A stretch of 64,000 nucleotides of DNA, taken from positions 2,614,895 through 2,678,894 of the forward strand of contig JADCRB010000069.1 of NCBI GenBank assembly GCA_021464245.1, given 5' to 3'. This document shows positions 49,430 through 62,165 of the stretch, piece after piece; position 1 is the stretch's first letter; each line of letters opens with the position of its first letter. The translations under genes and the position numbers were made by a program. The DNA comes from Carallia brachiata (taxonomy: Eukaryota; Streptophyta; Magnoliopsida; Malpighiales; Rhizophoraceae). The notes under the pieces are model-generated. The model was not told the DNA's origin and ran no database searches. It saw only the letters and a list, made by a program, of their open reading frames with translations.

Positions 49430-52020
49430 AAAAGCTAATTATACCGGATTTGTTAAGCCAAGCCAGCACATTTATTCAGTTATTCTTTTTGAAATTCAAA
49501 CTGCATACATAATTCCTAAAATAAAAGGAAGAACCCAGTCATCTAGAATTACCATTTTCTCTTTCGGAAAAGTATAAAGTATTCTTTCTCGTTTGAAAAA
49601 TAATAAAGAACAAGAGGGTATTTTCGTAATATTGTCTCTCCTCACCTGTTTAGGAATACATTCAGAAAATAAGGGTGTTTCCGGTAAAATTGTATCTTCT
49701 CCACTGTTTAGGAAATAATACGTTAAAGATGTAAGGGTATTTCGGTAAAATCGATTCTCCTTTTCTATTTAGGGATACAAATTACAAACAAGAATTACAA
49801 CGGCTGCAAAATTAAAGTTGGAAGTTCCCAGCCTCGCTTAAGAACCATAACAATATAAATAGAAGAGCGGCAGATTAGCCGAGGCCTTCTGCTTCAAATG
49901 TTCCCCATTCTCTCTCTCTCTCTCTCTCTCCCTTTAATTTTGCATCGAAAAATTATTTTCGATTATTTTTTTTTAGAATTTCTGAAATGTCAATGGCGTC
50001 TCAATCACAGCTCGATTCCTCTCTTCGGCCTTCTGCCTCCGTCGCTGGCAAAGAGTGTGTGTGAGCCTCAGTTTCGCTGGATCGCTCATCAAGATTTACA
50101 GATTGTGAGTGCCTTCTAATCTTCTCTTCTGCCTTTCCCCCACTTTTCTTTTACTTCTTCTTTAATATCAAGCAAGATAAACTGCCTTGCAGGTTACAAT
50201 TTTTTTTTTCCTGAAATATGCCAAAATAGTTGGCTGCCTTCAATTATGATTTTGGTTCTGTGCCCTTCATGTTTGTTTTGTTTATCTTTTGCATGATAGT
50301 TGTCTTTTAATGCATGTAACCACTCTATGGCCTGGTTGTAGCATTAGCACTTTTATTTGCGAATCCTTTTGTTTTATATTCCTAAAAAAAATACATACAG
50401 TAATTAGCAAATTTTCATCTCTTTAATTTTTAGTAGTTGAACGAGGTCAGTAGTCTATAAAGTGATCGATGAAAACGTGACACTATTTACGCATCTTTAT
50501 TTATTTATTTATTTATTTATTTTTGCTTGTGGTTAATTGTCTGAACTGACATCTTATTGATGTTCTTATGTTCTTTGCTATAGCCATATGGCAATGGTAA
50601 CTTTTGGGCTTGGTCGTTCTTTGCAAAATATCCTTTTGTTTCTTTGGCCCATTTGATTCACTGTAATGATGAGCACTAAGTGATATTTTTCTCCTCTAAA
50701 AAGGGCAATTAACTCGATATATTGCTTCTATGCGATTTGGTCTCTTTTTTAATGTTAAATTGCTAAGTTTCTTTGGGTTTTTGGTTGTTAAAAATTTAAT
50801 ATTGGTTAAAAACTTAATTGCAGCATGAAATTATTTTCTTGTTGTTGTTGCCTATCTTTTGCTGCCGGTATTATAAATATACTACTAGTGACATTTATTT
50901 ATTGGCGCTTGGCGCCTTCCAACTTGCTCAGGATGAGCTTTCATTGAAACAGGATGACAGAGCTTCTGATATGTCATTGGCAAGCAAGATGATAGAATAA
51001 CTAAATTTTTTTTTCCCTGCAGGTTATTTCCTTCTGCTACTGAATCGTCTTCAAGCTCCGATTAATGTGCTGTATTCCCTGTTGACATTCTTTTCTGATT
51101 TTAAATTTTAGCTAACTGCCAGCCACACTTGCAAGGAAATGAACCAGTTCAGTTCTTTTCAATCTTTCAAAGCTTTACTGCCCCTACGGTACGTGAGATT
51201 CAAAGATACTACAGAAAAAACTTCTTATTCGTATTCATGCAGCGTAAATTGTTTAGTCTTGATTGTTCTTTCTGTATTTTTAACTTCTACTAAATCATCT
51301 GGAATGAAATTTAACAGGGTGGCCTTAGCACTGGATATGAGAACTATGTTGCAAAGAAGGAATTCCCAGATGAGACACAAACTCGACAGCATTGCATTAT
51401 TCTGGGCTCAAGGCTCTGGCCCTGACAATATGCAATCAATACAAGTTGAACCGGTATAACTTTCCTTTAGTATTGTCAGTACTAAATTGGTCAACAGTTG
51501 TTTTAATTATTTAAGTTACACTTGAGATCAGGGAATGCAATTTTTACATGTCTCTTGTCGCTTGCTTCTCTTCTAACATTAATTTTGTGCCATTTGATTC
51601 TTGGCGGGATGCATTGGAACCTCTTCATTGACAATTAATAAGCATTAGAGGCTGCCAAGACATTAACCATTTTAATTAGTTTAGTAAGTTTTAAGCAATT
51701 TTTTTATCTAATGAAAAGAAAGGAAAATCTTTTTGTGCGTTGCAGTCCTCTTGAAACTCGTAGGAATCTGCAGCCAGGAACCAGGATATCCTATAAGCTT
51801 ACCCTGTACTTAATGAGGGGTGCTTTTGCAGAACTGACCAGTTCAAATTCTCTATCTCTGCCTCTCTTTCCTATTCGCAATTGATGCGTGCTAAGATTTT
51901 GAGCTTGTGCAGCATTATATTAACTGATGGAAGCCCAATTTTTTTCATCCATTTGCTGAATGATTGTAAGTCGGTCTTCTTTGCCCATTAGTTTATAGGG
52001 AAAGCTTTATTTTGAGAATC
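49430..52020 (+). pseudogene. Locus X2: unrecognised, spliced-looking, partly decayed gene
   Basis: Its 5' part (about 49430-50650) is duplicated in X3 (about 62840-64000) and its 3' part (about 50897-51995) in X1 (about 31595-32720). A TATA box TATAAATA at 49854-49861 is followed by a (CT)n leader (49908-49930) and a possible first exon with ATG at 49988 (MSMASQSQLDSSLRPSAS), which stops after 25 codons. A plausible donor follows at GATTGTGAGT (about 50101). Later open segments read LLALGAFQLAQDELSLKQDD, MSLASKMIE (stop) and KSSGMKFNRVALALDMRTML. I cannot assign a family. It could be a decayed gene or a noncoding transcript of one. Confidence 0.45.
49854..49861 (+). promoter_or_regulatory. 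TATA box of locus X2
   Basis: TATAAATA inside CAATATAAATAGAAGAGCGG, a block repeated exactly at X3 (63391-63410), followed about 45-75 bp later by a CT-rich leader. Conservation between copies supports a core promoter. Confidence 0.65.
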
Positions 52021-53743
52021 TGCGACACTAATTTAACCTTATTTTTTCATATATTTTGAGTGATATTCCGGTGAAATGCAGCTCCAACACTTGTATATGA
52101 TAATTATCGAGTGAATATAACTAAACAGGAAGAGTAAACTATTCTATCCTGAAAATTTTTTATTTGTTCTGAAATCCGTTGTTTCCCTGTTTGTTAAAAC
52201 CTTCTGATATGCAGTCCCATACTTGCCCCTAATATATTCAGCTGCAGCTTTCGTTTCACAGGTGGTTGTTGAGGTAATTCTCTCATTCCTGATCCTCTGA
52301 CCTTGTTTGTTTCTGTATCCATAAATTATTTAGTCTCTCAGCCAGCGGTTTCAAGTCCGAGGTGGTCTAGGTCCATTTTTAATTTTGAACTCCCCAACCT
52401 CGATATCCACTGCCCAGAGGCCTTTCCCATTTATGCCCCAGCAAGCAAGGGATCCTTTCTCCTCTAGCTTCAAAGATCACCCACATTACGATCACGTTTC
52501 CTCCTGCCAATTTTTTTTCTCACTTGCACTGCAATAAGATTAATTGATATTGTTCATAAAAATTCCAAAAATTTGAACTAACTTCTGAAAAAAAAAAAAA
52601 CTTAAAAAAAATATTAGTTCCTAAGATTGTAGTAATTTTATCAACGGGCTCCATTGACTTGAGTTGCTTGGGCTTAGGCATTGGGCTGGAGTGTTGGGTC
52701 TGAGTACGAGTTTAACGTGGATCCACCTTTCACCAAAATAACTTAACCCATTTTGGTTGGTTTTTCCTTTGTTTTATATGCCTCTCTTTCTTTACTTTCC
52801 CTGGGATTCTTTCCAACAAAGACAAGATAATGGGAAGATTAACGTTATTAAGTTGTGAAATGAAGTGCAATTATTTTGTGCAAAAGGCCGAAGTCCATTT
52901 GCATTTTCAAAATAAACAGCACTTCTGATCCACATCCATTACTTATGATTTGAACTGGGTTTGGGAGCTTAAAATCAACATTTTGAGCTGCCAAGTAACT
53001 TCTGCAGATTTCATTTCCATGAAGTTTGTGTCAAAACTAACATTATGTTTATATGTAAGCTCTGGATAGCATTGAAAACTCGCCCAAACTTCTTCTTGTT
53101 TCCTTCAATCACGCTGCCAATTTGTGGTCTTCTTTTTCCTTTTCCAGTATTCCTTTGTTTTCTGTCAATCTCTTTTGATTAATCAGTGCAAGTGATCAGT
53201 CAATGAGGGATAAATTTCTTCTGCAACACTTCAACATCTTTTATAGGCTTTCTGGAAATGTTGTTACAGATGAGAATTGCTGTTTGTTCATTCAATGGAT
53301 CACTTTTTGGCGCTAAGCATATAACAATGAAAATGCCTTTTTCTTTTGTTTTTTTTTTGGAATTTTTGTTAGAATCTGAGATAAACTGTTGTTGTTTACT
53401 TTGTTTTTATCTTTTTGTTCTTTGATTTTACTTCCTTCTTGGATGCCCTTCCTCGTTACTTTTCCTCTCTGGATCCTTGAGCAGTGGGTGCAGTCAGTCA
53501 TTGGCATCCACCATGATTTGCCATCAGCAAGTTCTTCTGCTAAATTTACTAACCCAAATGCAGATTGAATTATTCAATGGGGCTCTTCGGCGTCAGTAGA
53601 GAAGCCTCTGACGAGTCATTTTTTGGCTCGTCCTAACAAGAACAAATCAAAACGAGAAAGAAAAAGAGATAGATAGGGTGATTTTAACTGAGGGTATTAG
53701 CGGGCTTTTGGGTTTTTTTTTTTATTTTTTTTTATTAAAATTA
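52021..53743. other. Intergenic, downstream of X2
   Basis: Mixed-composition DNA without a clear reading frame. It may be the continuation of the X transcript. No gene supported. Confidence 0.35.
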
Positions 53744-54136
53744 TATTTGGTATTGAAGTGAAAAGTGTATTGTGGTATAGTAATTGTATTTTAAATCAAA
53801 AGTAATTTCTTTAATATTTGCTAATTCTTTCTAAACAGAGTTTTACAAACGTAATAGCTTTCAAAATTATAGTTTCACAAAAGTACCTTAAACATACTTT
53901 TGAAGAAAATGATAAAATCCAATGATCATACCACACAAATTTTGAATTAAATGAATAAAACTAACTCTACTAATTTAAAAAATTATTAAACATTTAAAAT
54001 TTAAATTTTTTTATAATTTTTCTATAATTATTACCAAACAATTTGTAACTTTAAATAATAGTACTTTTAATCACGGCATTTTATTCACTGTATTTCTATA
54101 TACAGTACTTTATCTTACAGTATTGTCAAACAGACC
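53744..54136. mobile_element. PIF/Harbinger-like MITE, copy B (inverted relative to copy A)
   Basis: TTA borders at 53741-53743 and 54137-54139. The right end in reverse complement, AGGTCTGTTTGACAATACTG, has the GTCTGTTTG type of start common in Tourist MITEs, and the left end TATTTGGTATTGAAGTG is a weaker match to it. The whole body aligns with the reverse complement of 44365-44763. Non-coding. Confidence 0.7.
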
Positions 54137-54139
54137 TTA

Positions 54140-57100
54140 AGAGGTTTATGCAGTGGTAAATTACAAAATAGATATATATTTTTTTATTTCACACACTCTG
54201 CATCCTATTTTTATAATTAAACTTTAAGTTTTTTAAAATTTAAATTTAAATTTTGACCATTATAATGTTCTCTACAAGACGAGACCTTTAGTTAATTAAT
54301 GGCGATGAATCCCAGAAAATGAGAGGTGAGGCGATTGTCTAGGAATGAAGCCTGAAAAATGAAGGAATGGATGGGTTAGATTGAACGTCAACCTATGTCC
54401 TTTCGTGTCCGGAAAAATAAAACAAATCTTGCATATTGTGTTTTTGTATTTTTACTAGGTTTTTCTATTACTACAAAAAAAAAAAAAAAAAAAGTAAAGC
54501 ACACGCCCATGCCCAAGCCAAACCGAATAAAACAAGTGTTGAAAAGGCTGCTGTTAGGCTACAAATAAATCCATATGTTCTTTAAAAACTCCTTTTATTA
54601 AACGAATCGAGTCCAAATATATTCAGTAAAAATTTTATAACTCGTCTATCATATTTACATTAATTTTTGATAATTTAAATATAGTTTTAGCATTAACGCT
54701 TCGTGACTTAAAGAATGAAAAAGATTTCATCGGGATTTGGCTGTATTTATAGAAGAAGCAGCCCCTCCACTGTTCTCCAAAAACAATGAGAAATTTTGAT
54801 TAAACCACTCTTTTATCTTCTCCCACAAAAGTAACCCCTCCACTATTTTTCCAAAATTCCACGTCGATTGCGGGGGAAGAGTGAAGGGGTGTTTGTTTCT
54901 ACAAATTTTGCCCACCACCCTTCTTTTCTCTCGTGCGCTACTGTAGGGGCTTTAGCCCAATGCAAGTTCGAGCCCTTCTTTAATGTTCAGGGGTTAGGTT
55001 TTTTCAAATATATTAAAGTTTCAACTCAAACTCGAGTTTTAGTATAAATTTTTTGAGCTAAACTCAAACTTTAATTTTGAAGTTTGAGCTTGAAAAAATA
55101 TGTATCGAGCTAAGCTTAAATATTATCAAATATGATTTAGTTAAATTTATTTGCAGTCCTAACTGTTGCCACAAGTTAGGTTTGTTTTTTTGTTGACTTT
55201 AGTGGCCATACATTAGGAGCTTGGTTTTATACCCACACTATAAAAACCACATATTTTCGCAATAAACTGCTAAAACAATACTATGAATTATTAATTAGTG
55301 TAACTGTATTTATTAAAGTATGAAAAAATAAAAATAAATTTAAAATTAAACGAGTGTTCTCCATAACTTAAAATACAAAAACTAAAAAAAAATTAATTTT
55401 TTTTTGTAAAAAATTCTTAAATAAAATATGAACTTAGTTGCATTTTGTTAGGTATTAATTCTATTTTCTCCTCTGGATTATTAGTGAGGGCAAGAATGGT
55501 GACAAATTGGCTCTAATCCTTTTATTTTTTTAGGAAAAATATAGATGATAAAGTAACTATTGATACATAATAGAATCTTAATTATTAGATCATAAAAAAT
55601 ATATTGTATTTAAAAAAAAAGATAAATAAATTATTAATATCATTAAATTAATTATATGTCGCTTGTTTCATTAATATTCATGTAGTCTTGAACTTATTAG
55701 CCAATAATAATTCCAAAACACATATGATTGATGTAACATGGTTGCCACTAGAGGTGGTAAATTGACGATAATTTAGTGTATTTGTTCTACTTTTAACTTG
55801 GATTCAAGTATTATGAATAGCGCTTGTGAAGTTTGACTTTTGTATATATTTAGTTTGATTGTGACTTACGTGTTCTTAATTTTAAATTCGTTAATACCAT
55901 TTAGTCGGTTTGATGAGGTTCACTCAAGTCTAACAGTACTCAGATGAATATTTTTTTTTATGAATTTGATTAAATAGAGTAATACAAATAAGGAATACTT
56001 TAATTTTGACACGTAAATTCGATAACTGTTATACTCATAATAAATTTTTTTTATAGTTAAAAAAAAAAGTAATATGGTTATTAACGACACCGAACCAAGT
56101 GGGACAAAGGGACTGGTTGCTGGGGAAGAACTCCAACATGGTTATTAACGTTATTATATGTATTTTTGGGAGTGGATGCGGACATCGAGGGAAAAGGTAT
56201 CTACTGTCATTCCAAGTAATTTTTTATTTTTGTAAATTAAAATTTAAATAACTGAGCGTCAATCTAAAATTCAAAAATTTAAGCCGTAAATTCTTTATGC
56301 TAAATACAAAATAAAATTGTCTTCAAAAATTTTTTTCCTTTTTTGTAGAAAACATAAATGATGTTTATTTAAATCCTCGATTTGGGTATCGAGCCGTGAA
56401 ATTCGGTATCCCATATTTTATTCTATTGTTTTGTTGGCCGATGAAACTGCACCAACATGGTATGGCCTATGCCGAGGCCAGCAATTTCCGAATTCCGCGA
56501 GCGAAATTGTAGGTAAGATATATGCAAGCATATCAATTTGGTGAAACATACAAGAATTACGTAATTAATTTAATTATATTTAATAATTTATTTTTTTTAA
56601 TTTAATATATTTTTATTATTCAATCATCTAAATTATTGTGTATTGATCGCGTGTCCACTATTGTGTGCTCAAAAAATATTTTTATTGATATAATAATTTG
56701 CATTTAAAATTATGATGTTTGTTATTTTACTTACTTTTTTTAAATAAAACTTATTTATTATTTTATATCATATAATTCTAATTTCTTTTTATTTCAAATA
56801 TGTTTTACTTTGAATTATTGTATAATATAAAATTATGAATAAATTATAATTATTAAAAATCATTAATTAGATGTTTCTTAAAAGGGTTATTTGGCAGACA
56901 AAATTAATAAAACTTTCATTACGCGTTAGTTGCTGGAGTCTCATTTAGTGAGATTCATAATAATGGGATTCGTCTGAATACCATTAGATCGTCAAGCATA
57001 TAATAGAGACGAAAAATATACAGCGCAAGATACAGCACTAAAATGCTTGTTAATTGTTGGCGTGACGATCCACAGTGCTGTGATAATTAGAGAAGAAGAA

Positions 57101-57479
57101 TACAACAAGTCTCGCCGTGCCGCGTTAAGAGTTTACATTTCCCAAGATTCGCCGCTTGCAAATTTTATCCAGAATAGCTCATTTCCCGCGTCGTTGTCCC
57201 AAGATGCTGACTTCTTTTTTTGGAAAAAATTTATTTTTTAAAATAATAATATAATTTAATTTAATAATATTTAATAATTTATTTATATTTTTTATTTTTA
57301 TAATTAATTATTAAACAATTTACATCACTTTATAATTATTTTAAAATTAAAAATATTACTATTTTTCTTTTGTGTTTATAAACTTTTAAGAGTTTTTTTA
57401 TTGATCTATTTTTTGAAATTTTTTTTAATTTTTCATAATGACCTGCTAGGTAATATATGTGTCATTTTTTTTATTTAAA
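54140..57479. other. Intergenic and upstream modules before P450 copy 3
   Basis: AT-rich, with a dispersed array unit at about 55690-56530 and the P450 upstream module at about 56750-57190 (GACGATCCACAGTGCTGTG, TTCGCCGCTTGCAAATTTTA). The TATA-like AATATATG of copy 3 is at 57452-57459. No gene. Confidence 0.5.
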
Positions 57480-58176
57480 AAAGGTCTGGACCCTGAGTCA
57501 GCAGCTGAATTTTCCAGCTGATCTGGCCTGGCAGGCTATTGGGGTTGGGGATAAGGGTTGGGAGTAGGGTCCACATGCATAATTTTTAATAATTAATAAA
57601 AAATTAAAATAAAATAAAATAAAATATAACTACTTATTAACTAAATATAATCACATTAATACTTTATATAAAAATTTTATTTTTTAATTTTTTTTACACA
57701 TACATACATAATCTATATTTTAAATTTTAAAATAATATTTGTATAATTTTAAATTTAATTTTATTGTAGCATTTTTTTATCAATTTAGTTACATTATTAA
57801 TAAACTGTGAAAATAAATTATTAAATATATATTATATAAAATCTATACTTTAAATTTTTAATTTTAATTTTATTATTTTATATTTTATTAATTTGATTGT
57901 TTTTTAAGTCGTTTTAAAGAAACGAAAAAAAAAAAAAAGGCTTCAGTAGCTGTGAGACCGCACCTAAGTGCCACGTCAGACTGAACCGGACATTCGACGC
58001 ATCCCTTCGATCCCTAACAAGCGCCATTTTTTATTTTACGTATTTATTAATTTTATTTTATTTATTAATTAATAAAAATAACTTATATTTTAATATTATT
58101 TAAAAATTATTTTTTATTTTTTATTTAAATAAATCACACCCATTTAAAAACTAAAATCAAAATAGAAACACCCTAC
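57480..58176. mobile_element. About 700-bp insertion in the leader/promoter of P450 copy 3
   Basis: In copies 1 and 2 the sequence runs directly from the TATA-like motif through ATTTTAAAACTCTCAA to the start codon. In copy 3 it breaks off at ATTTAAAA (57471-57478) and resumes at ATTTTAAAACTCTCAA (from 58178). The intervening DNA has GC-richer ends around an AT-rich core and no coding capacity. The repeated ATTT(T)AAAA suggests a target-site duplication of about 8-9 bp. I saw no clear terminal inverted repeats, so the element type is open. Confidence 0.7.
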
Positions 58177-58273
58177 ATTTTAAAACTCTCAACAACAAAA
58201 TATTTTCTCTCCAATGTACATAGTAAGCCAAATCGCCCGGTGGTGTAGAGTTCCAGCCTTCCAGAGCCACTCC

Positions 58274-59919
58274 ATGGATCAAACCACTGCCAAAGAAGTG
58301 GTCAACGTCTCACCTTCATCCTCTTCTCTTGTTATCCTTATTCTTGCTCTTACTTTCATCCTCATCCTCAAGAATTTCAGCCGTCCATCTTCAAAAAGAT
58401 GGCGACTCCCACCAGGTCCTAAGCCATGGCCTATTATTGGAAACATTCTCCATCTGGGGGAAAAGCCTCACATCGCAGTGGCCAACTTTGCTAAACTTCA
58501 TGGCCCTTTGATTTCATTGAGGCTCGGAACTCAGCTCCTTGTTTTCGGGTCTTCTCCCGAGGCAGCAGCCGAGATTTTTAGAACCCACGACAGGTCACTC
58601 TCTGGTCGACAATTGCCAAAAGTGGCTCCTTATGATTCTCACGTCACGGACCGCTTGGCCCTGATTTGGTCCTCTGATTGCAGCGATCACTGGAAATTCC
58701 TGAGGGGTTTATGCAGAACCGAGTTATTTTCCTCCAAAGCAATTGAATCACAAGCAAGCCTGAGAGAGAAGAAAGTAGCCGAGATGATGGACTTCTTGGC
58801 CTCCAGGGAAGGAAAAATTGTTAATATTGGAGAAGCAGTGTTTGCTACTGTTTTTAACATCATGGGTAATCTTTTACTCTCCAGGGACTTCATTGGTTTG
58901 AAAGATGGAGTACTGAGTAGTAAATTGAAGAGCATTGTCTGGAAGATGCTGGAATTGGGAGCTGCTCCAAATATATCTGAATTTTATCCTTTCCTTGCTC
59001 CCTTGGACCTTCAAGGCCTAAAAAGGAAGAACTTACAGTGCGTTAATGAAATGTATGCCACATGGGCTGAATGCATCAGAGAAAGAAGAGAAAGCAGCAA
59101 CAACAACAACAATTCTCAAAAAGCTGATTTCTTGGATGTTTTTCTCGCAAATGGGTTTGATGACGACCAAATCAATTGGCTGCTTCTCGTATGGATGCCA
59201 TCCCCTTAATTGCTAAATAATTACGCCTCCATTTCTCTTTCTTTCATGAACAGCTGATTAAGAGAAACGACTATGTTAATCGTCAATTTTTGTTATAACT
59301 TAATTTGCAGGAATTGATTGTAGCAGGGACGGACACAAACTCCACAACAGTGGAGTGGGCAATGACTGAGCTGCTTAAAAACAAAGAAGTGATGAATAAA
59401 GCCCGTGAAGAGCTACAAAAAGAAATCGAAACCAGTAATTCATTAAACGAATCTCGTATCATTCAACTTTCATATTTAAATGCATGTGTCAAAGAAACAT
59501 TGAGGCTACACCCTCCTGCACCGTTCCTTGTTCCACATCGAGCTGTGGAGACTTGTGAGGTTATGGGTTACACAATTCCAAAGAATTCTAAAGTAATAGT
59601 CAACGTTTGGGCTATTGGACGCGATCCCTCTGTCTGGGAAGACCCTTTGTCCTTTAAACCTGAAAGGTTTTTGGGCTCAAATTTGGACTTCAAAGGTCAT
59701 GATTACGAGCTTTTGCCATTTGGGGCAGGAAGAAGAATTTGCCCTGGACTACCAATGGCGACCGTCCAAGTACACTTGATTTTAGCATCTTTGATTGGTT
59801 GCTTTGATTGGTCTCTTCCAGAGGGCAAGGATCCTTCCAAATTAGACATGAGCGAGAAGTTTGGCATAACATTGCAGAAGGAAAAGCCTCTGCTTTTTGT
59901 TCCCAAACGAATAGTGTAA
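58274..59919 (+). CDS. Cytochrome P450, CYP80/CYP76 type, copy 3
   Basis: Exons are 58274-59188 and 59311-59919 with the same 122-bp phase-0 intron, 507 residues. It keeps the most canonical residues of the three copies: hinge RLPPGPKPWPIIGN, I-helix AGTDT, ETLR, AIGRDPSVWEDP, FKPERF and haem loop FGAGRRICPG with axial Cys449. No stop or frameshift. The coding region is intact, but its leader was interrupted by about 700 bp just upstream, so its transcription start or level may differ from copies 1 and 2. A degenerate LINE lies about 320 bp downstream. Likely an endoplasmic-reticulum monooxygenase of specialised metabolism; substrate unknown. Confidence 0.94.
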
Positions 59920-60242
59920 CCAGAAAATGATTCGCATTTCAAGTGGATCATGTTCGTTACTGGTCTCCGACTGCATCAAAGCTGGAAATTTGTTGCTAGG
60001 AGGGACTATTTGATTACACTATATTTTGTGTTGTTTGATTTTCTTTTTTTATCAGAAATAAAAAAAATGTTTGCTGCAGTTAGTTGTTGTTTGATTTTTT
60101 TGACCCTTTGATTTTATTGTTTGTTATATTTTAAATAATGTTTCAGCCAACTTTTAATTTTTGTCAGTAACCATTATTATAGGTCAAATTAAGAGACACT
60201 ATAATTGGCAGGTCTGTCACATAGCTGTGTTGGGTGGAGAAC

Positions 60243-61160
60243 GACCTAAAACCTTGGAGACAGGTGGGAAGGGCTGGAAGAGCTGGCATACTATATGTTT
60301 ACTTACCTGTTAGAAGTTGTGGAAGTGGCGTAACATTCAAGCTTTTGGGGGAGCTTCCATGGTCCATATTCAGCTGGATTTGTGATTAAACTTGCTAAGG
60401 AATATAACTGTGCTGGGTTTGACTTTGGTTAGAGCCAGCTAGCTAGGCTTTCCGGCTTAGCTATCTGCTTTTTTATTAGCCCCTTTAGTTTTTTCTGCTT
60501 TTCTTTATTATCGTGGATCAAGAAAAATATTAGTGTGCTACGGAAATCCAGCTTCATAATCACATGGGGAGACTAAAGAAATAAATTCTGATTGGAAGGT
60601 CAAAGCCTTGTGATTGTTAGATCAATCTCAATAAGGATGGTGCGTCTAAAGGGAATTCATGTTCCGCCTGCTGGTGGGGTATTTAGGGACCACCTCGGTA
60701 CTTGGATGGATGGTTTTCGGTCGAAGGTTGGTTTTTGCATTGCCTATACTGCTGAGCCTTGGGGCGTTGTTTGGGGTCTCTCAATTGCTTGGGATGCAGG
60801 ATATAAAAAAAACTCATTTTAGAAGTTGATTCTCAGTTGTTATTGGAAGATCACACCGAGGATGTTCCCCCAACTCACCCCATTTTAATTTAAGCCATCA
60901 CTTTAATCAAAGAGCGCAGGATTGATTGGAAGGAGCTGGGATGCTCATTTGCAGCATACCCATCATGAAGCTAATTGGGTGGTTGACTTTCTCCCACATC
61001 TATTTTTTTATCAAACTATAGCATCTTTGTTCTACTTAGCCCACCATTGCATGCTTTACAATTTGTTTTGGCTGATATTTGTAGGATTTTCATACTCCGT
61101 ATTATAGTGGTTTAGGCTGAAATCTAGTCCCTCTATTTAAAGGAGAAAAAAAAAAAAAAA
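60243..61160 (+). mobile_element. Degenerate 5'-truncated LINE fragment (RNase H end)
   Basis: Broken frames still read WKLWKWRNIQAF, then INLNKDGASKGNSCSA, GVFRDHLGTWMDGF, LEVDSQLL and HHEANWVVDF. This is the order of the RNase H domain at the end of plant LINEs, interrupted by stops and frameshifts. A poly-A tail ends at 61160. AGAAC occurs at both borders (60238-60242 and 61161-61165), and the flanks rejoin to the uninterrupted 3' flank seen after copy 1 (GGAGAACTATCCAAATCTAC at about 38168). It is inactive and older than the LINE at 41182. Confidence 0.8.
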
Positions 61161-61295
61161 AGAACTTCCCAAATCTACTTTTGCGTGAGGAGTTCATATG
61201 ACCGTTGAAGAAAAGTTTTTTTTTTTTTTTTTAAATCCGAGGCATAGTCTTTTATTAGCTATTTAAGGTGCATGGTATGGTGGTCCGAAGCAATG

Positions 61296-62165
61296 ATGTA
61301 AGAACCGAACTTAACTGGTCAATTGAATTAGAAAAATTGATAATCGACCGATTGGCTAGTTCAGTTAATTCGATTTTTTCTTGAAACTGAACCTTTTAGA
61401 AATTGAATATATAACTAGTGAATCGACTGATTCAGCCAAAAACTTACAAACTGATCACAGTTTTTGGGGTTTAATTGATTCAATCAACAACTATTTTAAT
61501 CGATTAACTGTGACGTGGCATTTTACAACGTCGCTCATCATATTTACTAAAAAATTTAACATATACGGTGCACAAGACAGGTCTTAAACTCATGACCTCT
61601 CATTATTAATAGGCTTGCTCGCACCACCCAACCAACTTGTGTCTTGTTACTCTTTTTTTTGGTTGTTTTTAATATTTATTGTTTTACTAACAAACATCAG
61701 GTTATTTTTTATTTTCTCATTCTACTTTTTGCAAATAATAAATTAACAATTATATTAAATTATTTTTAAAAAATTGAATTAATCAAAGTAAAAATACATA
61801 TATTATAGTGTATTTTATTTTTAAAATATTTGACATAAATTATTGACATTATTTATATATTAACTTAGTTATTCTTTTAATCTTATAATTTATTTAATTA
61901 TAAATTTTTTTATTAAATATACTAATTATAATATCTTTAACATATATAAATATTAATATAGTTCCTAAAATACACTTTGTTTTAAATATTTACTATTATT
62001 CTTATATAGTATCACATTTTATATTATTATATAATATATATATATATATATATCTAATTTTTATACATTTAATATTAAATATTGATTTAATCACGATTAA
62101 ATCGGTTGAACTTTAAATTACTGAACTTTTCGGTTTAGTGATCGATTCAGTTCTTAAAACATTGG
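61296..62165. mobile_element. Possible third, divergent GGACCGG-family MITE
   Basis: The right end GGTTGAACTTTAAATTACTGA and TTTTCGGTTTAGTGATCGATT resembles the right ends of the elements at 4587-4936 and 9049-9549. The left end GTAAGAACCGAACTTAACTGG is a looser match. AT-rich interior with a (TA)n run at about 62035. Boundaries are approximate. Confidence 0.4.
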
